From Tethya wilhelma (Eukaryota > Porifera > Demospongiae > Tethyida > Tethyidae), in the NCBI GenBank assembly GCA_964030475.1, contig CAXIPT010000011.1, positions 1,623,780 through 1,687,779 on the forward strand: a stretch of DNA of 64,000 nt. Direction: 5' to 3'. Of this stretch, positions 55,477 through 64,000 are shown in pieces (the stretch's first letter is position 1; every line of letters begins with the position of its first letter). Both the position numbers and the translations under genes were made by a program. The notes beneath the pieces were generated by a model. It worked only from the letters and a program-made list of their open reading frames with translations, searched no databases and had not been told where the DNA came from.

Positions 55477-55712
55477 TGCGTTTGAATGGTGTACGTTTAG
55501 AGAGAGAAAAGTCTGAAAAGTACTCCAAATTGTCTTGAAACTGTACTTTTGAGGATGACAATGTTGATGTCACAAGCATACCATGTGACTTCCGGTGTGT
55601 GAGAGGCGGGGCTAGATTGATTCAAACCACTCCCACAAGTAAATTCATTTCCGGTGCAATTTGCCTATTCGCGCATGCTCAGTAAGCAAACGACACCACG
55701 TGGTCAGAGAAA
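55477..55712. promoter_or_regulatory. Shared head-to-head promoter region, BRO1 gene / prohibitin
   Basis: Only 236 bp separate the two start codons, which face outward. The stretch includes 'gccattgcgtttgaatgg', 'cttccggtg', 'tttccggtgc' (ETS-like GGAA cores) and 'caccacgtggtc' (E-box). No TATA box is evident. Promoter function is inferred from geometry. Confidence 0.6.
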
Positions 55713-57709
55713 ATGGCGTTGAACAGGTTGATTGGTCTTGGCGCTGGACTTGCAATAACTGGAGCTGTGATCAACTCCACTCTATACAACGGTAAGAAAT
55801 AGACTCACAATATAGTGAACAAAAACATGCACATATTCACCGAATTTTTTACGGTTTTAGTGGATGGAGGAGAGAGGGCAGTAATCTTTGATCGTTTCAG
55901 AGGTGTTCTTCAGACTGTCTCGGGAGAAGGAACTCATTTCCTCATCCCTTGGGTACAGAAACCGATCATCTTTAGTATCCGAAGCAAGCCACGTCGAGTG
56001 CCTGTTATCACTGGTAGCAAAGGTCAGTTTCCTTACTGTACAGCAACAGTTGTGCTACTACTGTCCCCAGACACAGTTACAGCGAACAAAACTAGACAAT
56101 AAGACTAACATGCAAGTAGTATTGAATCTATGAAGGTGCTATATATGCTCTCAGTAAAGTGGTAGTGAATAATTAGATTTGTATTTAGCAACTTATATTG
56201 AATGGGCGCAGCTATTGTAGCCACTACTTAAAGTCCATCTGGTTTGAGGAATTCTGCTGGAAGTGAAATGATGAGATTCATGCAATACTTTTTATATGGG
56301 GCAAAATAGCTAACTTTTGATTGGTAAGGTGTAGGAAGCTGAAAAACAACCAAAAGAACGGGGAGAACGAGCGCTTTCCAATGGTGCTTGAGAAATTTTA
56401 GAATTGGTTGGATATTTAGAAAGTTACTCAATTTTCTACCAGCATTCTCAAACCAGATGGACTTTAGTCGTTGTTCTACAAAAATTAGTGGCCAGTGTAT
56501 TATACCTAGGACGTACACTACTTGAGCCCAATTATTAGATATGTGTAAAAAAAAAATTTTAAGTTGAAGTATGTACAGGCCTTGGTTTCACATTGTTAAC
56601 TCCCTTTTTGTTTGTTCCTTACTCAGACTTGCAGAACGTGGACATCACTCTTCGTGTCCTGTTTCGACCAACCGAGGAGAGGTTACCATGGATATATGCT
56701 AATGTGGGTATCGATTATGATGAGAGGGTTCTCCCCTCAATCACTACGGAAGTGTTGAAGGCTGTCGTGGTGAGTAATGTTAATTGTATACTGTATGTAC
56801 ATATACAATGTAATGAGGTTAAAGTGTAGCCAAGCAATCATTACTGTATAGCCAGAATTATTAACAGGGATTTTAATTTGATGGTTTAACAGTCAAAGCC
56901 CAATTTGTCATGTTTAATTCTGCCAATATTTTGTGCAGATTTGTGATCATTGTGATTTGTTTTGGTTTGTACATGTAGGCTGAGTTTGATGCCAGTGAGT
57001 TGATCACACAGAGAGAGGTGGTTTCTCAGAGAGTGAATGAGCTGCTCACCGATCGAGCAAAAACCTTTGGTCTTCTTCTGGATGACATATCAATTGTAAG
57101 TGTTCCTCTTGAAAATTTCCTCATGTTTTATATAGTATCATAACAGCTAGTATTTTACAAACACACGTTGTAAACTCCAGCTGAGTGTTCTTGTTTATTT
57201 ATTATTTTGTTTCTATAAGGTCATGTGATACTCATGTGATATTGCTTTATAATAGACACATCTCAGTTTTGGTCGAGAGTTCACTGAGGCTGTTGAGATG
57301 AAACAAGTTGGTAAGTGGTCATCACAAGTAGATGTTTTAAGAAAGAGTGGCAATTTACTGTATGTGTGTTATACTTGTTCTACAGCTCAACAGGAGGCAG
57401 AGAGAGCAAGATTTGTTGTAGAAAAGGTAAGAAACAAACTCAGTTCACAAGGATTTTTCTTTCGACTCAATTTTCCCTTTTTCTTTCTTGTAGGCTGAGC
57501 AAATCAAGCAGGCAGCTATCATATCTTCTTCTGGAGACTCCCAGGCAGCTGAGCTTCTCTCTCGTGCCTTTCAAGAAGCTGGAGATGGTCTGATTGAGCT
57601 GAGAAGGCTGGAAGCTTCGGAAGAGATTGCTGGGACAATGTCTAGATCAAGAAATATAGCTTATTTGCCTGGAGGTGGGCAGAATCTCTTGCTCAGCATT
57701 CCTCCGTAA
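55713..57709 (+). CDS. PHB: Prohibitin (PHB1 type)
   Basis: Seven coding exons in phase: 55713..55791, 55861..56022, 56627..56769, 56979..57095, 57256..57310, 57386..57426, 57494..57709 (TAA). The protein is about 270 residues, the normal length. An N-terminal hydrophobic anchor ([21 protein letters not shown]) is followed by the SPFH/band-7 domain ([68 protein letters not shown]). The C-terminal coiled coil follows ([24 protein letters not shown], split over the quoted exons) and the end is [16 protein letters not shown]. Prohibitins form rings in the mitochondrial inner membrane as PHB1/PHB2 heteromers; this is PHB1 by motif match. No odd features. It shares a short promoter region with the BRO1 gene. 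Confidence 0.95.
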
Positions 57710-57824
57710 GATTGTTAGTAGAATGTGAAGAAGAACGTACTGTATTGCAATTATTGATGTAGCAGAGGAATCAATGTCATTTAATATGTCCCCTAATGTT
57801 TGCTGTGTTTATGTGGATGCGCAT

Positions 57825-58203
57825 GCGCACTCCAGCCACACCCATTTCTATATAAAAAATGTATTTTTTGTAGAAATTCCAAACTGACTGTGGAAGCCAC
57901 ACACAGCAGATGGCGTGCTGGCAGTGCTGCCAATTGAGAAAACTTACTACAGTATTTCAAAGTGACAGAGACTAGCAGCTAGTGAGCTGACTCGATTAAT
58001 GTTGGCTATGTATATCGCGTGCGCACTCCAGCCACACCCACTTCTTAAAAAAGCAATTTTTAGTTGGAGTATAAATTCCAAACTGACTCGGCCACACACA
58101 GCAGGTTTATAGTGTGTTGCAAATTGAGAAAACTTACAACAGTAGTTCAAAGTGACTAAGATCACATATAAATCTACTATAGCAGTAAGCTGACTCAATC
58201 AAG
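57825..58203 (+). promoter_or_regulatory. Tandem-duplicated upstream region of the five-helix protein
   Basis: Two direct copies of about 180 bp (57825-58000 and 58018-58203) share 'gcgcactccagccacaccca', 'aaattccaaactgact', 'ccacacacagcag', 'aattgagaaaacttac' and 'caaagtgac'. A diverged third is at about 59505-59683 ahead of the paralog ('ccccagccaccc', 'ggccacacac', 'gactcaatcagc'). The second copy runs into the ATG at 58204, and the first has no gene after it. Probable promoter/5' UTR. Confidence 0.55.
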
Positions 58204-59181
58204 ATGGTGTCCTACTATACCTACGTGGCGTTGTCCGTTGGCATCCCAGTAACTGGACTAGCGACATTTGGACTGCTAGTACCTATTGTTCTGGGCATGT
58301 TTATGTCTTTCTTCTACTTTAGAAAGTGTCATCGCCTCCCTGGACTCATTGGTCGCGTATTCATCGTAGAGTTTGAAGAAGAACTAGTGGGAGAGCGCAG
58401 ATATGACTACTTCATCTGTGGACAGAAGGTCAACTCGTTCACGGTGGCTGCAATATGTTGTGTGGGTGTTCTAGAGTTTCTCTGTGCCCTCATTGCTTTC
58501 TGGACCACTTTTCTTTCAGACTCTGAACTAGGTTGTCAAGATACCAGCTGGGACTGTTTTCCAATTATTACGCTCAACAGCAGCCTTTTGGATAATCGTT
58601 TTAGGCCTTTAAGTGTCGAAGACTGTGCTCGCTATGACTCACTAGACAATGTGACCATTATATGTTTTAAGTTTGTGTTTGAGTATGCTGAGGGATTATC
58701 TGAAGCTGGTGGACTGGTATTTGCACTCAGTCTTGGCACCAACTTGTACATTGGAGTATTTGTGCTCATCAATCGTATTCAGTCGAACAGTTGGAAATAT
58801 TTTTTACGATTCTTCGTCAGTTGTGTTGGAATTGCATTGTTCATTTTACCTTTCATGCTCTTTTCATTTCGTGATGGTCGTGAGACACTGCTCACTCCTA
58901 ATCGATACCTCCAGTTTGCTCTGTACATGGTGACGCTATTCTTTGTAGTGTTTGTGTTGGGACTTTCAATGTGTATTCGTATACCCAAATTTGACCTCGA
59001 AGCAGAGCTGCGTAGGAGGGCTACTGTACGTAGGAGCCATCATGGTCATGCTAGACATCCACCGAGCACTTTTGAGGCAGTCAGCAGTGAGTTGGAAATG
59101 GACAGTAGCTTGAATATGAACGAGTCAATGTCAACAGTGTATGATCCACCTACAAGCAGAACAAGATGGGGAACATTGTAA
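58204..59181 (+). CDS. Five-helix membrane protein, family not recognised
   Basis: A single-exon ORF of 325 residues. Hydrophobic segments are near residues 6-36, 78-104, 168-192, 203-225 and 240-263, so about five membrane helices. The loop between helices 2 and 3 has four Cys (GCQDTSWDC, EDCARY, TIICF) and N-glycosylation-type sites (NSSL, NVTI), suggesting it is extracellular. The first loop FYFRKCHRLPGLIGR is basic and so probably cytosolic. The C-terminal ~60 residues are polar, with a His/Arg-rich stretch and acidic Ser-rich tail. I do not recognise the family. Start chosen at the first ATG, also conserved in the paralog at 59684 (MVSYY). It is preceded by a duplicated upstream region. 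Confidence 0.75.
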   Translation: MVSYYTYVALSVGIPVTGLATFGLLVPIVLGMFMSFFYFRKCHRLPGLIGRVFIVEFEEELVGERRYDYFICGQKVNSFTVAAICCVGVLEFLCALIAFWTTFLSDSELGCQDTSWDCFPIITLNSSLLDNRFRPLSVEDCARYDSLDNVTIICFKFVFEYAEGLSEAGGLVFALSLGTNLYIGVFVLINRIQSNSWKYFLRFFVSCVGIALFILPFMLFSFRDGRETLLTPNRYLQFALYMVTLFFVVFVLGLSMCIRIPKFDLEAELRRRATVRRSHHGHARHPPSTFEAVSSELEMDSSLNMNESMSTVYDPPTSRTRWGTL

Positions 59182-59683
59182 CGATAATTCGGCAATGTAT
59201 AACATGTATTATAATTATAATTATAACAAAACCAGTTTACTGCAATCACAAATCATCTACATTATCATTATATGTTTTATGTATTATTTTGTTTGCAAGA
59301 CATGTGCAAGATTTAAGTAGTAAACTGAATGTCACTTTGTAATAATTTACTGAATGTCAACATTATTCAAGACATGCATTTAATTATTCAAGTTCTGTAA
59401 TACATATATATCAGTATTTTAGATCTTAATGCATGTAACTTAAGTATAATATACTTTCATACATATAGACAATTATTGTGTGAATTCTCAAGTGAAATTT
59501 TATATTGGCACACCCCAGCCACCCCCAAGAGTGCATATACATCTATAAAGACGTACTGCTAAGTCTTATAAATTCCCTGGCCACACACATAGCTACACAC
59601 ATGTATATACTTAATTTTACTGGCAGCAACTGGCAAAGATTATTATCTGTCATCATTTTCAGTCAGACTCAATCAGCAACAAG

Positions 59684-60231
59684 ATGGTCTCTTACTATGC
59701 GTACGTCACATTGTCTGTTGGCATCCCAATACTTGGTCTAGCAACGTTCGCACTGCTGATACCAATTGTCCTGGGCATGTTTATGTCTTTTTTCTACTTT
59801 AAAAAGTGTCATCGCTTTCCTGGACTCATTGGTCGCGTGTTCATCATGGAATTTGAAGAAGAACTTGTGGGACAGCACAGATATGACTACTTCATCTGTG
59901 GACAGAAGGTCAACTCTTTCACGATGGCTGCAATATGTTGTGTTGGTGTTTTGGAATTTCTCTGTGCCCTCATTGCTTTCTGGACCACTTTCCTAACAGA
60001 CTCTGAAATTGGTTGCCAAGATAGTAGCTGGGATTGCTTTCCACTGGATAGGCTCAACAACAGTGTGTTGACTCATTGAATGTAGAAGATTGCATTAGCT
60101 ATGAATCACGAGGCTCTGACGTTACCATTCTGTGCTTCAAGTTTGTGTTTGAGTATGCTGAGGGATTATCTGAAGCTGGTGGACTGGTATTTGCACTCAG
60201 TCTTGGCACCAACTTGTACATTGGAGTATTT
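59684..60231 (+). pseudogene. Truncated paralog of the five-helix protein
   Basis: Very close to 58204-58770 (MVSYYAYVTLSVGIPILGL; same loop FICGQKVNSFTMAAICC). The frame ends at TGA 60077-60079, just before where the intact copy has LSVEDC; a one-base shift continues as SLNVEDC. Sequence from about 60140 to 60231 is identical to 58680-58771, then stops at N 60232. The last two helices and the tail are missing. Either a pseudogene or two reads joined in assembly. Confidence 0.75.
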
Positions 60232-60401
60232 NAGACATTGAAAACAAACAAACAAAACATCTGCATACATGCATAAATTCTGGAAAATGACAATAACAAT
60301 GACCATGCATGCAGTCATCTTTACATATCATGCATGCAGTAATTGAATCTCAATTCTACTTAATAAGTCACAGCTACACTTTAATCATTAGTACAACTCA
60401 C

Positions 60402-61292
60402 CTGTATGGGTATTGAGACTCCTACTTTTGTAGAAATTCCCATGTTCATTCCAATCGTTTCAGCTACAGATTTATTGTAGCCGAATTTCATACTCACTTT
60501 CTTGACAACTTTCGCTGCCCTCTTTTCAGACTGGTTATCGAGAGCGGTAACAAATGCCCACTTGCTGCTTGCAATACCAATGCTTATTGATGTGCCACCC
60601 GGAAGGAAACTCACCAACTCTTCTGGAAAGTAAGAATAACGCTCTTCCAAAAAGTCGAAGCCACCATCATTTTCAAGGTCATAGGTGGGATGCAGTGTAA
60701 CTCTTGGGTACTCCTCGTCCACTTGATCCAGAATGTGGATCATAGGAACCGAAAGGTCTTCAACGCAATATGCGAAATAGTAGATACCATTTTTGCAGTT
60801 GTCGTGAAGCTTGCATTCCTTTGCATTCTTGTCACTTGCCAGGTCCTGTACAACCCGAAACATACCTCGGCTCTGAAAGATAATAACAAAGTGTTCTTTG
60901 CCATTGCGACCATTGTAGCTCATGTAGTGGCTTCCACCACGGCAGTTGGGATGAAGTTTAGCCTTTTTCGGTGGTCTCTGAGAATCATCCATATTTGTTT
61001 TGTACACATTTTCTCCCTTAATCACATAGACATAGAGGTCGCGGCTGTCTGGCTCAGAGCTACTGCTGAAGTAATGGTCTCCATTTTCCATTCCTGTTGG
61101 TATTGGCAGTATCTCTGGCTCTTCAGTAAACTTTGTGTATTCACCCCTGCTGTTTGAGTAGTAACCCAAGTCAGAGCGAAAGATTAGCAAGCCAACTTGA
61201 TTCCCATAGCAGTATGCTGCTATGTCAGTACCTTTGGCATGAGGAACAATGTGTGGCTTAGAGATAGCTTTCGTGTCTTGCTTGCTGGCCAT
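60402..61292 (-). CDS. Protein with propeller-like repeats, first exon; family not recognised
   Basis: Minus-strand exon of 297 codons starting MASKQDTKAISK at 61292 and ending at a strong donor (ATACAG|GTGAGT); the frame beyond 60402 is intronic, so the gene continues left, perhaps past N 60232. Three or four similar blocks are visible: PIPTGMENGDHYFSSSS, AKLHPNCRGGSHYMSY, CKLHDNCKNGIYYFAY, VTLHPTYDLENDGGFDF, each followed by a beta-rich stretch, like blades of a propeller or lectin. The last ~50 residues alternate polar and hydrophobic residues with many Ser, Thr and Gly (MKFGYNKSVAETIGMNMGIS), a pattern also seen in aerolysin-type beta-hairpins; that comparison is weak. No signal peptide, so probably cytosolic as read. 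Function unknown. Confidence 0.6.
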
Positions 61293-61647
61293 TTTAAGTC
61301 AGTGCCACTATAATAGAGCTGATCGAGTCTCGGTGTAAAACTGACTAAAAATTATTGATTCACCTCTAATATATATTATGTGAAGTATTCATTAACATAC
61401 TTCAACAACAATTAAGATACTAGTAATAAATACTCACATGTGTGGGGGGTGACAAAGGAGGTATATAATATATATGGTCATGTTACCACACACATTTGAG
61501 TTCCTAGAAAGGCTCTTAATTTTCCTTGTAAACAGGCATATCGTTTGCTGTGTATCTAGTTACACTACTATTGCAGCTTGCATGGAAAATTATCACTCAG
61601 AACTGCTACAGAGTAGGCTTGCAAGCCTGGCTAAAGTGGATGCATGG

Positions 61648-61717
61648 CCATTAATGATCTAATTAATGGTTTAATTAACTTCGACTTCCAGCAATTATTG
61701 CTGGAAGTCGAAGTTAA
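61648..61717. repeat. Two adjacent perfect palindromes
   Basis: 61675-61717 has 21-bp arms (TTAACTTCGACTTCCAGCAAT and complement) around one base. Just left, 61648-61669 has 8-bp arms CCATTAAT/ATTAATGG around six bases. They lie in non-coding sequence downstream of the start side of the 60402-61292 gene. Could be a transcription hairpin, a small element or an artefact of fold-back. Confidence 0.75.
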
Positions 61718-61904
61718 TGCTATAATATATAAAAAGGCTTATGGTCTACTTGTAAACTCCTCATAGACGGATATCGGGCCGAACAGTTCGTGGGAAAGGC
61801 CTTATAAATTATGCCTCTCGCAAAAGGCGAGATCCAATCGCATGCAAATCCCAGTTGGGATCATGGGTTGTACCAAGAACAACCCAGTGCTGATTGGCAG
61901 TAGG

Positions 61905-62460
61905 GGTGCGGCGATTATGCCGGCATAATTTTGAGAATAATCGGTGAAGTGGAGCACGAGCATAATTTTGGGAATAATGGGGTTAAATTTGAGAATAAAC
62001 GGAAGTAAACAGGAACTTGTAAATTGCCACGTGTAGCATTTTAGAAGATCCAGAAGCTGACTGCATCTCTGACATGACATAATATTAATTTTTCGCATGC
62101 ATGTGATAATAATGAGGGTCAAATTTCACAAAAATTTACATCAAATCATCAAAAACTACATCTCAAACATAAAACCATTGACCCACATACACAGCTAGCT
62201 AGAAAATACCGCACATAGATGAGGTAGTCGTGTTCATTATCCGTTCAAATCAGAAAGATATTGAACTTGAATCAAGTAAACAAGAAAGTTGGACTGTTTT
62301 ATTATTGTTGGACCCGTTCAAGGCGATGAATTTGTTGTATTTTGACAAAACTCATGAGAATAATAGGGAGACTTTACGGCAATAATCGGACGTTTTTGTA
62401 GGCAGTGCGGAATAGAATAATCGGTAAAATTTTGAGCATAATAGCCGCAGGCCGCCTAAT
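61905..62460. repeat. AT-rich element with imperfect inverted ends and 'ataat' core repeats
   Basis: The left end 'gtgcggcgattatgccggcata' is mirrored by 'gcataatagccgcaggccgcc' on the right. The motif 'ttttgagaataa(t/c)gg' or close variants recurs several times inside. No ORF of note. Confidence 0.5.
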
Positions 62461-62610
62461 TGGCAGTTAGCATGCAGATGGCTCTACCGAAAGAGCATGC
62501 TTTAATTCACCACACCTGCACACTTGGAAGCTTTAGCCGAGGGTGCTAGCGCAGGTTAATTTCCGAGACACATAGCATTCCATTTGTTGCCACATTCAAA
62601 AGGGGAACTA

Positions 62611-62790
62611 ACTGGTATAGCCGGAAATTTTGGCAGGGAATTAAATTTGGCGGATTGGCTGATGAGACTTAGTATACACATATATACATGCCAAATTAAA
62701 TACACAAATATATTATATTTAGTGCACGCGCATATACGTATGACATTGTACGTATGCTCAATCTGCCAAATTTTCCGGCTATACAGTACC
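62611..62790. mobile_element. MITE with GGTATAGCCGGAAA termini
   Basis: 'actggtatagccggaaatttt' faces 'aaattttccggctatacagtacc'. The interior is AT-rich, about 180 bp. Related in plan to the TACCGTATAGCGGG elements. Confidence 0.65.
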
Positions 62791-62893
62791 AATCGGACGT
62801 TTACGTGAGACATGGTGTTATCTATTCTCATATCGTTTCAAGTAGCACTTATCCAATAAAAATTAATGAATTATGTATAGCATCAAGAGTGTA

Positions 62894-63125
62894 TTAGGGA
62901 ATGTACGCAACAACATACATATAATATTGCACAGGCATTTTGACTAAATGACGTCACATTCTGTGTAAGTTGAGTGAGTGTCAAAATTAATGTGAATATC
63001 ATTAAAGCAACTGGCATGCAGGTGAGTAGACCAGCTAGCAATTTAATGATATTCACATTTGACACCCACGCACCGTGCTTAAGCACTTAGGCAATGCTGT
63101 ATGTATGTTGTTGCGTACTCCCCTA
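62894..63125. mobile_element. Fold-back element, TTAGGGAATGTACGCAACA ends
   Basis: Outer arms 'ttagggaatgtacgcaacaa' and 'ttgttgcgtactcccctaa', and inner arms 'aatgtgaatatcattaaa' and 'tttaatgatattcacatt', about 232 bp. Confidence 0.7.
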
Positions 63126-63179
63126 ATCCTGACAGTGACACTCTTCGATATGAGTGAACATGCATGAACCAGTCAGTGT

Positions 63180-64000
63180 AGCGTACTTACGTACTTCCCA
63201 GGCTCACTAACTTGCTTGAAAGGATTTCAATCCAGAAAACTAGAATGTGTTGATCCAACTCTGACAGCACAAAGTAAGTTCTTTTCATGGGTAGACTCAG
63301 TAGTGTACGTACGTTCCTCAGTTAATACTCATTTTGATCGTAAATATGCCTCTACCAAAGCTAGAAGGCTTTGAAACTTTATAGTGTATAAATTTGATCT
63401 AATTAAAAGCGTGGGCGAGGGTACCTCGTTAGTGAACTTTTGCACCAACGTGAAAGGTCAACAGTGTCCAACCTATGAATTTATTTACTACAATGCAGAG
63501 TTCAAAGGTCATTATCAATCCACTTTGCATTATTATGCGCATGCGCAGTAGCTTCTTCCAGCATAATAAAGATTGTTCTAGCTGCAAGCTTTTTGTAACC
63601 AATCTCTAGTAGTCTCCACAGAGTCCACACTGTTACAGTTACATCATAAGTTAAAAAAGGGAATGAACAAGTATTAGTAAAGAATTATTTTCAAGAAAAG
63701 TATAGGAATTGGCAGTCAGCGGCAGTAAAAAGTATGGAACATGGCATGTCTCAATTTTGGCACATGACTGCTTCATTTTTTATACTGAACTTTTTCCCGG
63801 CAGTCCATTTTATGAAGTTATCTGTCTGTTATATAGTTTACTCCACATGTTACTGCTTAGCCAACCAATAAAGAATTTGACTAATGCAGTGATGGTGTCC
63901 TTCTGTACAGATCTTTGCATCTGATTTAAGACCCTGAGGATCCATATTATGAGGGATCAAAAATAAAAATGAAGTAGTCATGTGCCGAAATTAGGAGATA
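63180..64000 (-). repeat. Inverted copy of the ~1 kb interspersed element, running off the window
   Basis: Reverse complement of the 9150-10000 type: 'aagtaagttcttttcatggg', 'ctagaaggctttgaaacttta', 'attatgcgcatgcgcag', 'gtagtctccacagagtccacactg', then 'tcaattttggcacatgactgctt' and, at the edge, 'atgaagtagtcatgtgccgaaatt'. Confidence 0.7.

Noticed and set aside
1..64000. CRISPR array, bacterial operon or prophage
   Set aside because: No spaced identical repeats or bacterial gene order; introns and gene content are animal.

Overview
The window is eukaryotic and animal. Genes are split by short GT-AG introns, microsatellites and fold-back elements are dense, and the recognisable genes are metazoan: prohibitin, an HD-PTP/ALIX-type BRO1 protein, Death-domain NB-ARC proteins, and a kinase with kelch-like repeats. 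The mix of Death/NB-ARC genes, compact AT-rich introns and intronless kinase genes fits a demosponge, and from memory Amphimedon is my best guess. That species call is inference.

Region 1 (1-31.7 kb) is a tandem array of NLR-like genes. Each complete unit has three coding exons, all joined by phase-1 introns: a ~60-residue exon with a hydrophobic signal-like helix ending in a 2A ribosome-skipping motif (GDVERNPGP), a Death-domain exon, and one ~3.1 kb exon coding for a membrane helix, an NB-ARC ATPase, a winged-helix-like region, TPR-like repeats and a hydrophobic C-terminus. Unit 0 (324-5817) is open but its 2A exon lies off the left edge. Unit 1 (8472-13279) has half a Death exon. Unit 2 (21300-25247) has a one-base deletion in the Death exon. 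Unit 3 (26107-30140) is broken in the NB-ARC exon. Unit 4 (31667-30952, minus) keeps only the 2A and Death exons. Each 2A exon follows a copy of the 3' end of the BRO1 gene, so the amplified module is [BRO1-gene 3' end + 2A-Death-NB-ARC gene].

Region 2 (32-35 kb) holds a 5'-truncated non-LTR retrotransposon inserted or joined at the 3' end of the BRO1 gene. Region 3 (35.1-55.5 kb, minus) is the full-length BRO1-V-coiled-coil-Pro/Gln-rich gene, 22 coding exons reconstructed here with continuous phase. It resembles HD-PTP (PTPN23) but has no phosphatase domain. An intronless kinase/kelch gene sits on the opposite strand in one intron, and a Death-domain gene fragment sits in another. Several of its exons abut long CA repeats.

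Region 4 (55.7-64 kb) starts with prohibitin, head-to-head with the BRO1 gene across 236 bp. It continues with a tandem pair of five-helix membrane proteins (second copy broken), a minus-strand gene with beta-propeller-like repeats, and a tail rich in fold-back elements.

Isolated single Ns (15074, 30830, 32056, 54431, 60232) mark assembly joins, and four of them sit at ends of duplicated copies, so some structure may be assembly artefact.
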